Below, one piece after another: positions 1-7,693 of a stretch of DNA of 64,000 nucleotides. Positions within the stretch are counted from its first letter, which is position 1. Each line of letters begins with the position of its first letter. A program made the translations under genes and the position numbers. The notes below the pieces were generated by a model, which was not told where the DNA came from, did not search any database, and saw only the letters and a list, made by a program, of their open reading frames with translations. This DNA comes from Herbaspirillum sp. SJZ107 (GTDB lineage Bacteria; Pseudomonadota; Gammaproteobacteria; Burkholderiales; Burkholderiaceae_D). Location: positions 248,001 through 312,000 of the forward strand of contig NZ_VFNH01000003.1 of NCBI RefSeq assembly GCF_006715485.1, read 5' to 3'.

Positions 1-622
1 AGATGGTTTCGGCGACGATCAGGAGCACCCACACCAGCCCCAGCGAAAAGCGTACGCCGACCAGGATCGAGGGCAGCGCCCCGGGCAGGATCACGTCGCG
101 GTACAGTGCCCAGCCGGACAGGCCGTAGCTGCGCGCCATTTCGATCAGGCCGGCATCGACCGAGCGGATGCCGTGGAAGGTGTTCAGGTACATCGGGAAA
201 AACACGCCGATCGACAGCAGGAACAGCTTGGCCGCCTCGTCGATGCCGAACCACAGGATCACCAGCGGGATCAGGGCCAGGGCCGGGATGTTGCGGATCA
301 TCTGCAGGGTGGTGTCGAGCAGGGTCGCGGCGCGCCGGCTGCTGCCGTTGAGCAGGCCCAGCAGCAAGCCGAGGCCGGCACCGACCGCGAAACCCGCGAT
401 CGCGCGCCACAGGCTCACCTTCAGGTGGGTCCACAGTTCACCCGACAGCGCCAGGTTCCAGAACGCCGTCGCCACGGCCCAGGGTTCGGGCAGGATGCGG
501 CTGGACAGCAGGCCGGTGTGCGCCGCCGCCTGCCATACGACCACCAGCAGGATCGGCAGTGCCCAGGGTGCCAGCGCGGCCGATAGTCGTGCAAATGCGC
601 GCTGCGGCGCCAACACCGCCAT
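1..622 (-). CDS. ssuC: aliphatic sulfonate ABC transporter permease SsuC (3' part beyond window)
   Basis: Inner-membrane permease of the alkanesulfonate importer; it would pair with SsuA (substrate-binding) and SsuB (ATPase). The translation begins MAVLAPQRAFARLSAALAPW and shows several hydrophobic segments plus the permease EAA-loop signature (EMARSYGLSG ... ILPGALP) that contacts the ATPase. About 207 codons are visible; the C-terminal end lies off the left edge, so it is partial because of the window and not broken. Its ATG overlaps the ssuD stop by one base (TGATG), which indicates translational coupling. It is the last visible gene of an ssuE-A-D-C order, with ssuB expected next. The assignment rests on family signatures and the adjacent SsuD and SsuA; the closely related TauC permease is the main alternative. 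Confidence 0.92.
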   Translation of the reverse strand, partial: MAVLAPQRAFARLSAALAPWALPILLVVVWQAAAHTGLLSSRILPEPWAVATAFWNLALSGELWTHLKVSLWRAIAGFAVGAGLGLLLGLLNGSSRRAATLLDTTLQMIRNIPALALIPLVILWFGIDEAAKLFLLSIGVFFPMYLNTFHGIRSVDAGLIEMARSYGLSGWALYRDVILPGALPSILVGVRFSLGLVWVLLIVAETI

Positions 623-1797
623 CACGCCACCTTCTTGTCTTTTGGCACGCCGTCTTTTGGCAGGATGTCGCTGGCCATCACTTCGCCGAACGGCCCGGTC
701 AGCGAGAGTTCCCCGCCCTGCTTGCCTTTACCCAGCAGCGGGAATACCAGCTCGGCGAAGCGGTAGGATTCTTCCAGGTGCGGATAGCCGGACAGGATGA
801 AGGTCTCGATGCCGAGGTCGGCATACTCGCGCATGCGCGCCGCCACCGTTTCCGGATCGCCCACCAGCGCGGTACCGGCGCCGCCGCGCACCAGGCCGAC
901 CCCGGCCCACAGGTTGGGCGAGACTTCCAGCTTGTCGCGGCGCCCGCCGTGCAGGGCCGCCATGCGGCGCTGGCCGACCGAATCCATCTTCGCGAACGCG
1001 GCCTGGGCCTTGGCGATGACGTCGTCGTCCAGGTGGCTGATCAATTCGTCGGCGGCCTTCCACGCTTCTTCATTGGTCTCGCGCACGATCACGTGCAGGC
1101 GGATGCCGAACTTCAGCGTGCGGCCGTGCTTCGCGGCGCGGGCGCGGATGTCGTTCAGCTTCTCGGCCACGGCGGCCGGCGGCTCGCCCCAGGTCAGATA
1201 CACGTCCATCTGCTCGGCGGCCAGCTCGTGCGCGGCTTCCGACGAGCCGCCGAAGTACAGCAGCGGATAGGGTTTCTGCACCGCCGGATACAGCGTGCGC
1301 GCGCCCTTCACGGTGATGTGCTTGCCCTCGAAATCGTAGCCCTTGGCGCCGCCCTCCCCTGCCATCGAGGCGCGCCAGACGCGGAAGAATTCGTCCGAGA
1401 TCTCGTAGCGCTCGGCGTGGTCGGCGAACAGGCCGTCGGCTTCCAGTTCGCCCTGGTCGCCGCCGGTCACCACGTTGATCAGCAAACGCCCGCCGGACAG
1501 GCGGTCGAAGGTCGAGGCCATGCGCACCGACAGGCCGGGCGTGGACAGGCCGGGACGGATCGCCACCAGGAACTTGAGTTTGCGGGTTTCGTGGATCAGC
1601 GACGAGGCCACGATCCAGGCATCCTCGCACGAGCGCCCGGTCGGCAGCAGCACGCCCTCGTAGCCGAGAGTATCGGCGGCCACCGCGACCTGGCGCAGGT
1701 AGTCGCCGTCGACCGTGCGCGCGCCGCGGCTGGTGCCGAGATAGCGGCTGTCGCCGTGGGTGGGGAGGAACCAGAAAATATTCGGGGTCGACGGCAT
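622..1797 (-). CDS. ssuD: FMNH2-dependent alkanesulfonate monooxygenase SsuD
   Basis: Cytoplasmic bacterial-luciferase-fold enzyme that cleaves C1-type alkanesulfonates to an aldehyde and sulfite using FMNH2 made by SsuE. The 391-residue length matches the family. Recognisable blocks are the N-terminal FWFLPTHGDSRYLG, the GYEGVLLPTGRSCEDAW segment and LLINVVTGGDQGELEADG, all typical of SsuD. It sits 3 bp after ssuA and overlaps ssuC by one base, so it is a mid-operon gene. The start is the only ATG fitting the SsuD N-terminus. Expression would be expected under sulfate limitation (CysB/Cbl type control is family knowledge, not seen here). No anomalies were noticed. Confidence 0.97.
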   Translation of the reverse strand: MPSTPNIFWFLPTHGDSRYLGTSRGARTVDGDYLRQVAVAADTLGYEGVLLPTGRSCEDAWIVASSLIHETRKLKFLVAIRPGLSTPGLSVRMASTFDRLSGGRLLINVVTGGDQGELEADGLFADHAERYEISDEFFRVWRASMAGEGGAKGYDFEGKHITVKGARTLYPAVQKPYPLLYFGGSSEAAHELAAEQMDVYLTWGEPPAAVAEKLNDIRARAAKHGRTLKFGIRLHVIVRETNEEAWKAADELISHLDDDVIAKAQAAFAKMDSVGQRRMAALHGGRRDKLEVSPNLWAGVGLVRGGAGTALVGDPETVAARMREYADLGIETFILSGYPHLEESYRFAELVFPLLGKGKQGGELSLTGPFGEVMASDILPKDGVPKDKKVA

Positions 1798-1800
1798 GAT

Positions 1801-2793
1801 TCAATCCTTGGCCAGGAGTTCGGTGGGCGGCTGCGCTTCGCGCACCGCGATCGGTTTCGGTATCAGCTTGAGCTGGTAAAAGGCGTCGGCGATGTTTTGC
1901 TGCGCGCGCAGCACTTCCGGCGTGACGGCTTTCACGCCATACGCATAGCGCGCGCCCGCCAGCGCCACCACGTCGGCCGGCAAGCCGGTCTGCGCCGTCA
2001 GGATCGCGCTGACTTCCTGCGGATGGTCCTTGCCCCAGGCGTCGACCTTGCCGATCTCGTCGAGCACGAGGCGCACCACGTCCGGGTGCTGGCGCGCGAA
2101 GTCGCGCGAGGACAGATAAAACTGGTGGTTGGCGACCAGGCCCTGGCCGGTCGCCAGCACGCGTGCGCCGAGCTGCTTTTCGGCGGCGGCCAGGAACGGA
2201 TCCCAGATCGCCCAGGCATCCACGGCGCCGCGCTCGAAGGCGGCGCGCGCGTCGGCGGGAGGCAGGTACACCGGCTGGATGTCGCGCCAGGCCACGCCCG
2301 CCTTTTCCAGCGCTTTCACTAATAAGTAGTGGACGTTGGAACCCTTGTTCAGGACGATCTTCTTGCCCTTCAGGTCGGCCAGCGAACGCAGCGTGGAGTT
2401 TTTCGGCACCACGATCGCTTCCGAGTTGGGCGACGGCGGTTCGTTGCCGACATAGGCCAGGCCGGCACCGGCCGCCTGGGCAAAGATCGGCGGCGCTTCG
2501 CCGACGGTGCCGAAATCGATGCTGCCGACGTTCAGGCCTTCGAGCAGCTGCGGCCCGGCCGGGAACTCGGTCCACTTGACCTTGATGCCTTTCGCCGCCA
2601 GGCGCGGCTCGAGCGTGGCGCGGCCCTTGAGCAGGGTCAGCGTGCCGTATTTCTGGTAGCCGATGCGGATTTCCTGCAGCGGTGCCGCGGCGACGCGGCC
2701 GGCGCTGCCGGCGAGTACAGCACCGGATGCGGCGGCAAACAGCAGGCCGAGCGTGCGCCGGCGCTGGCGCGCATGTTCGATATGGTCGGTCAT
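1801..2793 (-). CDS. ssuA: aliphatic sulfonate substrate-binding protein SsuA
   Basis: Periplasmic binding protein that delivers alkanesulfonates to the SsuBC transporter. The 330-residue product starts MTDHIEHARQRRRTLGLLFA and has an Arg-rich n-region, a hydrophobic core and a VAAAPLQEIRIGYQ cleavage zone. This suits a signal peptide; the Arg-Arg before the core could allow Tat export, although Sec is usual. The IRIGYQKYGTLTLLKGR start of the mature domain and SIDFGTVGEAPPIFAQAAG are hallmarks of the SsuA/TauA family. I chose the internal ATG because the upstream reading frame is antisense-like and overlaps ssuE. It lies 10 bp after ssuE and 3 bp before ssuD. Confidence 0.95.
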   Translation of the reverse strand: MTDHIEHARQRRRTLGLLFAAASGAVLAGSAGRVAAAPLQEIRIGYQKYGTLTLLKGRATLEPRLAAKGIKVKWTEFPAGPQLLEGLNVGSIDFGTVGEAPPIFAQAAGAGLAYVGNEPPSPNSEAIVVPKNSTLRSLADLKGKKIVLNKGSNVHYLLVKALEKAGVAWRDIQPVYLPPADARAAFERGAVDAWAIWDPFLAAAEKQLGARVLATGQGLVANHQFYLSSRDFARQHPDVVRLVLDEIGKVDAWGKDHPQEVSAILTAQTGLPADVVALAGARYAYGVKAVTPEVLRAQQNIADAFYQLKLIPKPIAVREAQPPTELLAKD

Positions 2794-2803
2794 GGTGTTC
2801 CTG

Positions 2804-3397
2804 TCAGGCGTGGAGGGTTGCGGAGGCGGGTGCCAGCGCAGACAGCGAACCCGCCGCCTTGCGCAGCAGTGCACCTTCCAGTTCGTGGGCCAGCTGCTCG
2901 ACACCGGCGTCGATGCGCGCACCGATGACCGAGACCGGCAGCACGCCCTTGTCGGGATCCCAGGGCAGCTGTGCCGCGGTGGCATAGATGCTGGGAAGGA
3001 TGTGGCGCGGCGCCAGCGAGGCCAGCACTGGCCGCAGCGCGTAATCGAGGGCCAGCATGTGCGACTGGCTGCCGCCGGTGGCCAGCGGCAGCACCAGCTT
3101 GCCCGCCAGCCCATCCTGCGGCAGCAGGTCGAGGAATACTTTCAGGACGCCGCTGAACGAAGCTTTATACACAGGCGTGCCGACGACGATGGCATCGGCC
3201 TCGTGGACCAGGGCTACCGCTTCGGCAATGGCGGGATCGCTGGTGTCGGCACGCAGCAAGGCTTGCGCCGGCAGGTCGCGCACTTGCAGCGCATTCGTGC
3301 GATGGCCGAGCGCAGCCAGGCGCGCACCGACGAGCTGTTGCAGGCGCCAGGTCGTCGACGGCGCGGATGGGCTTCCGCCCAGCAGAAGAACATTCAT
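2804..3397 (-). CDS. ssuE: NADPH-dependent FMN reductase SsuE
   Basis: Flavin reductase that supplies FMNH2 to SsuD. The 197-residue protein has the flavodoxin-like start MNVLLLGGSPSAPSTT (phosphate-binding loop GGSPS) and the AIVVGTPVYKASFSGVLKVF block typical of SsuE. It is the first gene of the ssuEADC operon. Its start is followed upstream by a divergent, non-coding gap of about 180 bp that must hold the operon promoter. I could not pick a convincing CysB or Cbl site there. Length and motif order agree with the family. Confidence 0.94.
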   Translation of the reverse strand: MNVLLLGGSPSAPSTTWRLQQLVGARLAALGHRTNALQVRDLPAQALLRADTSDPAIAEAVALVHEADAIVVGTPVYKASFSGVLKVFLDLLPQDGLAGKLVLPLATGGSQSHMLALDYALRPVLASLAPRHILPSIYATAAQLPWDPDKGVLPVSVIGARIDAGVEQLAHELEGALLRKAAGSLSALAPASATLHA

Positions 3398-3575
3398 GAT
3401 CGATATAGGTCAAGGAAACCATCACAGGCTACCGTCCATGCGACGCGGCTGGAACGAATGGTTTCGTCGTTGGATATGATCTTTTTGTTAAAACATTGGA
3501 CGCATATCGATGTGCAGGAAATGTAGGAAAATCGAGGCACGCCAGCCGGGACAAGCCGGCCAACAAGGAGAAAAA

Positions 3576-3887
3576 ATGGATGACGTGACGCGAGCGGGAC
3601 TCATCGAAACGGGCTGGGAAGTCCACGGTGTGGTCGAAGACGCGCTGCTTCGCCACCCTGCCGTCAAAGGCAGCGGCGCGGACTGGCTGGACAAGCAGCG
3701 CCTGCTGCTGGCCGACATGGCGGTGCATTTGCTGCAGACGGCGCTCAAGCCCGGCCAGATCGAGCTGGACAAGCTCAGCAACAGCCTGCATGCGATCCTG
3801 ACGATCTCGGATCAGTTCTTGCCGCATGCCGAACTCAAGGAGGCTACCAGGAAGATATACAGGGAGGTGGGCGAGCCGCGGCTTTAA
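3576..3887 (+). CDS. small hypothetical protein (103 aa)
   Basis: Not recognised. The ORF is supported by a strong ribosome binding site (AAGGAG, 6 bases before the ATG) and by normal host codon use. The product (MDDVTRAGLIETGWEVHGVV ... REVGEPRL) is a soluble, probably all-helical protein with no signal peptide, cysteine cluster or membrane segment. The longer frame starting further upstream lacks a site. It is divergent from ssuE and convergent with nudB. Nothing in the neighbourhood indicates a role, though the divergent position would allow shared control with the ssu operon. Confidence 0.7.
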   Translation: MDDVTRAGLIETGWEVHGVVEDALLRHPAVKGSGADWLDKQRLLLADMAVHLLQTALKPGQIELDKLSNSLHAILTISDQFLPHAELKEATRKIYREVGEPRL

Positions 3888-3925
3888 TGGAACCGTTCTA
3901 GCCGAGCTTGGGCCAATGCCAAGTT

Positions 3926-4393
3926 TTAGACGGCAGGAGTAACACGCCGCGGCAACTGCAGGATGGCCTCGGCATTCGAACTGGAAAAGCACCGGTCCGC
4001 CGCCTCCAGCAGCGGCAGCCACGCGTACTGCACGTGCTCGCGCGGCGCCAGCACGATCGGGATGTCGCGCGGGACGCAGACCGAAAAGACGTGCTCGGTG
4101 TTGTGGGTGATGCCGGGCGCATAGCGGTGGCGCCAGGTGGGGTAGATTTCGTAGATGTTGGACAGCTGCCAGTCGTGCAGCTTGATGCGTTCGCCGTCGG
4201 CGACGATGCCGGTTTCCTCGAACAGCTCGCGGGTTGCGGTCTGATGCAGCGGTTCGTCGAGCGCGTCGAGCGAGCCGGTGACCGATTGCCAGAAGCCGGG
4301 ACGGTCGGCGCGTTCGATCAGCAGGACTTCCAGGTCGGCGGTGTGAATGACGACCAGGACGGATTCGGGGATCTTGTAAGCCATGGTCAGCAT
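3926..4393 (-). CDS. nudB: dihydroneopterin triphosphate diphosphatase (Nudix hydrolase)
   Basis: Nudix enzyme that removes pyrophosphate from 7,8-dihydroneopterin triphosphate in folate synthesis. The Nudix box is clear (GSLDALDEPLHQTATREL followed by FEETGI); it carries one extra residue before the first Glu, as I recall for betaproteobacterial NudB. PGFWQSVTGS just before it is a NudB hallmark. At about 155 residues the size fits. The start is uncertain: an ATG three codons later (MAYKIPES) is equally good and neither has a clear ribosome binding site. It is downstream of aspS, as commonly seen in this class, but separated from it by a palindromic repeat. Confidence 0.9.
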   Translation of the reverse strand: MLTMAYKIPESVLVVIHTADLEVLLIERADRPGFWQSVTGSLDALDEPLHQTATRELFEETGIVADGERIKLHDWQLSNIYEIYPTWRHRYAPGITHNTEHVFSVCVPRDIPIVLAPREHVQYAWLPLLEAADRCFSSSNAEAILQLPRRVTPAV

Positions 4394-4412
4394 TGTAACG
4401 CTAGCTTAAAAA

Positions 4413-4497
4413 CGTCGCCCCTGCGAAGGCAGGGGTCCAAGTTCTGCGCAGCGCGGCAAAGCGTGCAACTTGGACCCCTGCCTGCGCAGGGGCGACG
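4413..4497. repeat. intergenic palindromic repeat, copy 1
   Basis: A long inverted repeat of about 85 bp. The left arm reads CGTCGCCCCTGCGAAGGCAG, then GGGTCCAAGTT; the right arm is its near-complement ending CTGCGCAGGGGCGACG, with a loop of roughly 24 bases. It lies between nudB and aspS. Three more copies of the same design occur in this window, all between genes. It could form a large cruciform or RNA hairpin. It resembles REP/BIME-type elements in organisation, but the family is not named here. Confidence 0.85.
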
Positions 4498-4525
4498 GAT
4501 CTTCTGCTAACTGATTACCAGGCGA

Positions 4526-6331
4526 TCAAGCGACCTTCGGCTGCTCGCCACGCAGACGGATATGCAGCTCCTTCAGCTGCTTCTCGTCCACTTCCGACGG
4601 CGCATTGGTCAGCAGATCCTGCGCGCGCTGGGTTTTCGGGAAGGCGATCACGTCGCGGATCGAGGTCGAGCCGGTCATCAGCGTGATCAGGCGGTCCAGG
4701 CCGAAGGCCAGGCCACCGTGCGGCGGCGCGCCGTATTGCAGGGCGTCGAGCAGGAAGCCGAACTTCAGCTGGGCTTCTTCGGCGTCGATCTTCAGCGCAC
4801 GGAACACCTTGCTCTGGACTTCTTCGCGGTGGATACGGATCGAGCCGCCGCCCAGTTCCCAGCCGTTCAGGACCATGTCGTAGGCCTTGGCGATGCAGGC
4901 GCCCGGGTTGGTCTCGAGCATGTCTTCGTGGCCGTCCTTCGGTGCGGTGAACGGGTGGTGGGTCGCGGTCCAGCGGTCGGCTTCGTCGTCGTACTCGAAC
5001 ATCGGGAAGTCGATCACCCACAGCGGCGACCAGACGTCGTCGAACAGGCCGGCCTTCTTGCCGAATTCCGAGTGGCCGATCTTCACGCGCAGCGCGCCCA
5101 TGGCGTCGTTGACGACTTTGGCCTTGTCCGCACCGAAGAAGATCAGGTCGCCGTCTTCGGCGCCGGTCAGCGCCAGGATCTGGGTCAGCACGTCGTCCGA
5201 CAGGTTTTTCACGATCGGCGACTGCAGGCCGTCACGGCCTTTCGCCTTCTCGTTGACCTTGATGTAGGCCAGGCCCTTGGCGCCGTAGATGGCGACGAAC
5301 TGGGTGTACGCGTCGATTTCCGAACGCGGCATCGAACCGCCCTGCGGCACGCGCAGGCCGACCACGCGGCCGTTCGGCAGGTTGGCGGCGCTGTTGAAGA
5401 CCTTGAATTCGACCGACTTCATCAGCTCGGTCAGTTCGGTGAACTGCAGCTTGACGCGCATGTCCGGCTTGTCCGAACCGTAGGAACCCATGGCGGTGGC
5501 GAAGTCCATCACCGGGAACGGGTTCGGCAGGTCGATGCCGGCCGCGTTCTTGAAGACGGTGCGCATCATGTCTTCGAACAGGTCACGGATTTCCTGCTCG
5601 GTCAGGAACGAGGTTTCGCAGTCGATCTGGGTGAATTCCGGCTGGCGGTCGGCGCGCAGGTCTTCGTCGCGGAAGCACTTGGTGATCTGGTAGTAGCGGT
5701 CGAAGTTGGCGACCATCAGCAGCTGCTTGAACAGTTGCGGCGACTGCGGCAGCGCAAAGAACGTGCCCGGGTTGACGCGCGACGGCACCAGGTAGTCGCG
5801 GGCGCCTTCCGGGGTCGACTTGCCCAGCATCGGGGTTTCGATGTCGATGAAGCCCAGGTTGTCCAGGTACTTGCGCACTTCCATCGAGACTTTGTAGCGC
5901 AGGCGCAGGTTGTGCTGCATCTGGTCGCGGCGCAGGTCGAGCACGCGGTGGGTCAGGCGGGTGGTTTCCGACAGGTTGTCGTCGTCCAGCTGGAACGGCA
6001 CCGGCACCGAGGCGTTCAGCACTTCGACTTGCGAGGCGTTGATCTCGATCTTGCCCGACTTCAGGTTGGCGTTGGCGGTGCCTTCCAGGCGGTTCACGAC
6101 GGTGCCGACGATGCGCAGGCAGTACTCGTTGCGCACGTGCTCGGCGGCCTTGAAGACGTCGGCGTTGTCCGGGTGGCAGACCACCTGCACCAGGCCCTCA
6201 CGGTCGCGCAGGTCGATGAAGATCACACCGCCGTGGTCGCGGCGGCGGTGCACCCAGCCGCACAGGCTGACGGTTTGGCCCAGCAGTTCCTCGGTGACGA
6301 GGCCGCAGTAGTGAGTACGCATGGAGGACAT
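4526..6331 (-). CDS. aspS: aspartyl-tRNA synthetase
   Basis: Class II synthetase that charges tRNA-Asp. The 601-residue protein has the N-terminal OB-fold anticodon-binding region (MRTHYCGLV ... CGWVHRRRDHGGVIFIDLRD). Class II motif 2 follows (FRDEDLRADRQPEFTQID), then a bacterial GAD insertion in the middle, and motif 3 (GGLAFGLDRLITLMTG) near the C-terminus. Motif 3 carries the ATP-binding Arg. Length matches bacterial-type AspRS. The first ATG (MSSMRTH) and one three codons later are both possible starts. It follows the DUF502 gene after about 66 bp. Members of this family in bacteria lacking AsnRS may also charge tRNA-Asn; this cannot be judged here. Confidence 0.98.
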   Translation of the reverse strand: MSSMRTHYCGLVTEELLGQTVSLCGWVHRRRDHGGVIFIDLRDREGLVQVVCHPDNADVFKAAEHVRNEYCLRIVGTVVNRLEGTANANLKSGKIEINASQVEVLNASVPVPFQLDDDNLSETTRLTHRVLDLRRDQMQHNLRLRYKVSMEVRKYLDNLGFIDIETPMLGKSTPEGARDYLVPSRVNPGTFFALPQSPQLFKQLLMVANFDRYYQITKCFRDEDLRADRQPEFTQIDCETSFLTEQEIRDLFEDMMRTVFKNAAGIDLPNPFPVMDFATAMGSYGSDKPDMRVKLQFTELTELMKSVEFKVFNSAANLPNGRVVGLRVPQGGSMPRSEIDAYTQFVAIYGAKGLAYIKVNEKAKGRDGLQSPIVKNLSDDVLTQILALTGAEDGDLIFFGADKAKVVNDAMGALRVKIGHSEFGKKAGLFDDVWSPLWVIDFPMFEYDDEADRWTATHHPFTAPKDGHEDMLETNPGACIAKAYDMVLNGWELGGGSIRIHREEVQSKVFRALKIDAEEAQLKFGFLLDALQYGAPPHGGLAFGLDRLITLMTGSTSIRDVIAFPKTQRAQDLLTNAPSEVDEKQLKELHIRLRGEQPKVA

Positions 6332-6397
6332 AGTTTTTCGATCCAGGTTGGTTATTCGGTCGCCCGCTTCGCAGGCGTTTGATTCGGTTTGATTCTT

Positions 6398-7036
6398 CTA
6401 GTTTTTTATTTCAAGGGCCGCCGCATGCTCCGGGACGGCAGTGGCGGCGGTGGCGACCAGGTCCGGCGGCGCCACGACACCCATCGACACGATGTACTTC
6501 AGCGCCGCATCGACGCTCATGTCCAGCTCGACCACGCGGCTGCGTTCCAGCATCAGGAAGAAGCCGGAGGTCGGGTTCGGCGTCGTCGGCACGTACACGC
6601 TCACGTAATCGCCCACCAGGTGGTTCTTGACGTCGCCGCCCGGCACGCCGGTGAGGAAGCCGATCGTGTACGAGTTCTCGTGCGGATACGGGATCAGCAC
6701 CGCCTTGCGGAAGGCATTGCCCGAGGACGAGAACAGCGTGTCCGATACCTGCTTGACGCTGCCGTAGATCGAATTGACCACCGGGATGCGGTGCAGCAGG
6801 CGCTCCCACAGGCGCACCACGTACTTGCCAACCAGGTTGTTGGCCAGCAGGCCGGTCAGGAACACGACCACCAGCGTGATGATCGCACCCAGGCCCGGGA
6901 TGTGCGTGCGCGGTTGCCACTGCTGGGGCACCAGCAGCAGCGACTGGTCGAGCGTGCCGATCACCAGGTTCAGGACCCAGAGGGTGATCGCCAGCGGGAC
7001 CAGGACCAGCAGGCCGGTGATGAAATATTTACGCAT
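6398..7036 (-). CDS. DUF502 family membrane protein
   Basis: Integral membrane protein of unknown biochemical role. The 212-residue translation (MRKYFITGLLVLVPLAITLW) shows two N-terminal membrane segments separated by a short loop. A soluble part follows with the family blocks IPVVNSIYGSVKQV, VLIPYPHENSYTIGFLTG and YVPTTPNPTSGFFLML. These are characteristic of DUF502. I chose this start because it is the conserved MRKY/F N-terminus; the longer frame runs through fmdB. It lies between fmdB and aspS, an arrangement often found in Betaproteobacteria, which suggests co-transcription. No function is inferred. Confidence 0.9.
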   Translation of the reverse strand: MRKYFITGLLVLVPLAITLWVLNLVIGTLDQSLLLVPQQWQPRTHIPGLGAIITLVVVFLTGLLANNLVGKYVVRLWERLLHRIPVVNSIYGSVKQVSDTLFSSSGNAFRKAVLIPYPHENSYTIGFLTGVPGGDVKNHLVGDYVSVYVPTTPNPTSGFFLMLERSRVVELDMSVDAALKYIVSMGVVAPPDLVATAATAVPEHAAALEIKN

Positions 7037-7064
7037 CGCGGTCGTGTCGTCTCTCGTTGCCGGT

Positions 7065-7379
7065 TCAGCTGCTGCTGCCGTCCTTGGCAGGCGCTGGCGC
7101 CGGTGCGGCTGCGGGCGCCGCAGCCGGCGCTTCCTTGGCGGCCGGCGTGCTGCCCTCGGCAGGGGCCGACGGTGCCGTCCCGGTCGCCGGTGCGCTGCCA
7201 CCGCGGAAGTCGGTCACGTACCAGCCGGTGCCCTTGAGCTGGAAACCGGCGGCAGTCACCTGCTTCTTGAACGATGACTTGCCGCAGTTCGGGCAGACGG
7301 TCAGAACCGGATCGGAAATCTTTTGCAGTACATCCTTGGCAAAACCGCATTCATCGCAGCGGTAGGCGTAAATCGGCAT
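7065..7379 (-). CDS. FmdB-type zinc ribbon protein
   Basis: Small putative regulatory protein of the FmdB/CxxC_CxxC_SSSS family. The N-terminal 50 residues form a zinc ribbon (MPIYAYRCDECG ... CPNCGKSSFKKQ) with four cysteines. The rest is a low-complexity Ala/Pro tail ending KDGSSS, which is typical of proteobacterial members. The start is the conserved MPIYAYRC; five extra in-frame codons upstream lack support. It is the first gene of the fmdB-DUF502-aspS group. Its actual function is unproven; the name derives from a distant relative near formamidase genes. Confidence 0.88.
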   Translation of the reverse strand: MPIYAYRCDECGFAKDVLQKISDPVLTVCPNCGKSSFKKQVTAAGFQLKGTGWYVTDFRGGSAPATGTAPSAPAEGSTPAAKEAPAAAPAAAPAPAPAKDGSSS

Positions 7380-7534
7380 CTGAATACTCCGCAAAAATCA
7401 TCAAAACCCTGAATTATAAAGCTTTTACAGAGGAAGTTGCCTTTTGCGGCAGCCTGGGTGGCGCCGATGCGTTTTGGACAAGTGCTGCATTCATGCAACA
7501 TGTTGTTTTTCATCACAGCCGTGTGCGGTTGCGT

Positions 7535-7563
7535 TTGCCGTTCATCAACTTACCTGTTTAAAT
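7535..7563 (+). promoter_or_regulatory. candidate sigma-70 promoter for a plus-strand transcript
   Basis: TTGCCG (-35 like, 4 of 6) and TTAAAT (-10 like, 4 of 6) with exactly 17 bases between them. It stands on the plus strand where all neighbouring genes are on the minus strand. Transcription would begin near 7570 and run into the terminator ending at 7688. Confidence 0.4.
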
Positions 7564-7569
7564 AGCACC

Positions 7570-7690
7570 TCTCAGCTGATTCAGCTGAACCAAGAAACAG
7601 AAGTTTGCGCAGCCGGTCTTGCCGGTGCGCCGCAAAGCCATAAAAGAACGACTTCAAATCGGGCCCGCAATGCGGGCCTTTCTTTTTTCC
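7570..7690 (+). ncRNA. candidate small RNA between fmdB and ubiB
   Basis: The stretch from 7380 to 7693 has no convincing gene. Downstream of the promoter-like pair lies a potential 120-nt RNA with three hairpins. The first is CAGCTG-ATT-CAGCTG (7573-7587). The second is GCGCA-G-CCGG with loop TCTTG closing on CCGG-TGCGC (7607-7630). The third is an intrinsic terminator GGCCCGC-AAT-GCGGGCC followed by TTTCTTTTTT (7662-7688). The T-run lies on the plus strand, so the terminator points away from ubiB and fmdB. I do not recognise it as tmRNA, 6S or 4.5S RNA. The alternative is that the hairpin simply terminates ubiB inefficiently. Confidence 0.4.
7662..7688 (+). terminator. intrinsic terminator (plus strand)
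   Basis: A 7-bp perfect GC stem (GGCCCGC / GCGGGCC) with loop AAT and a T-rich run directly after it on the plus strand. The minus-strand side lacks a T-run, so it is unidirectional. It begins 6 bases beyond the ubiB stop. Confidence 0.75.
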
Positions 7691-7693
7691 GTC

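Noticed and set aside
4562..6382. 606-codon plus-strand open frame opposite aspS
   Set aside because: Antisense shadow of a clearly conserved aspartyl-tRNA synthetase; His/Val/Gln/Arg-rich composition typical of GC-rich reverse frames and no family features.
7570..7690. Known housekeeping RNA (4.5S, 6S or tmRNA) at the fmdB-ubiB gap
   Set aside because: Lacks the 4.5S GGAAGGAAGCAGCC-type core, is too short for 6S or tmRNA and has no tRNA-like part; kept only as an unnamed candidate sRNA.
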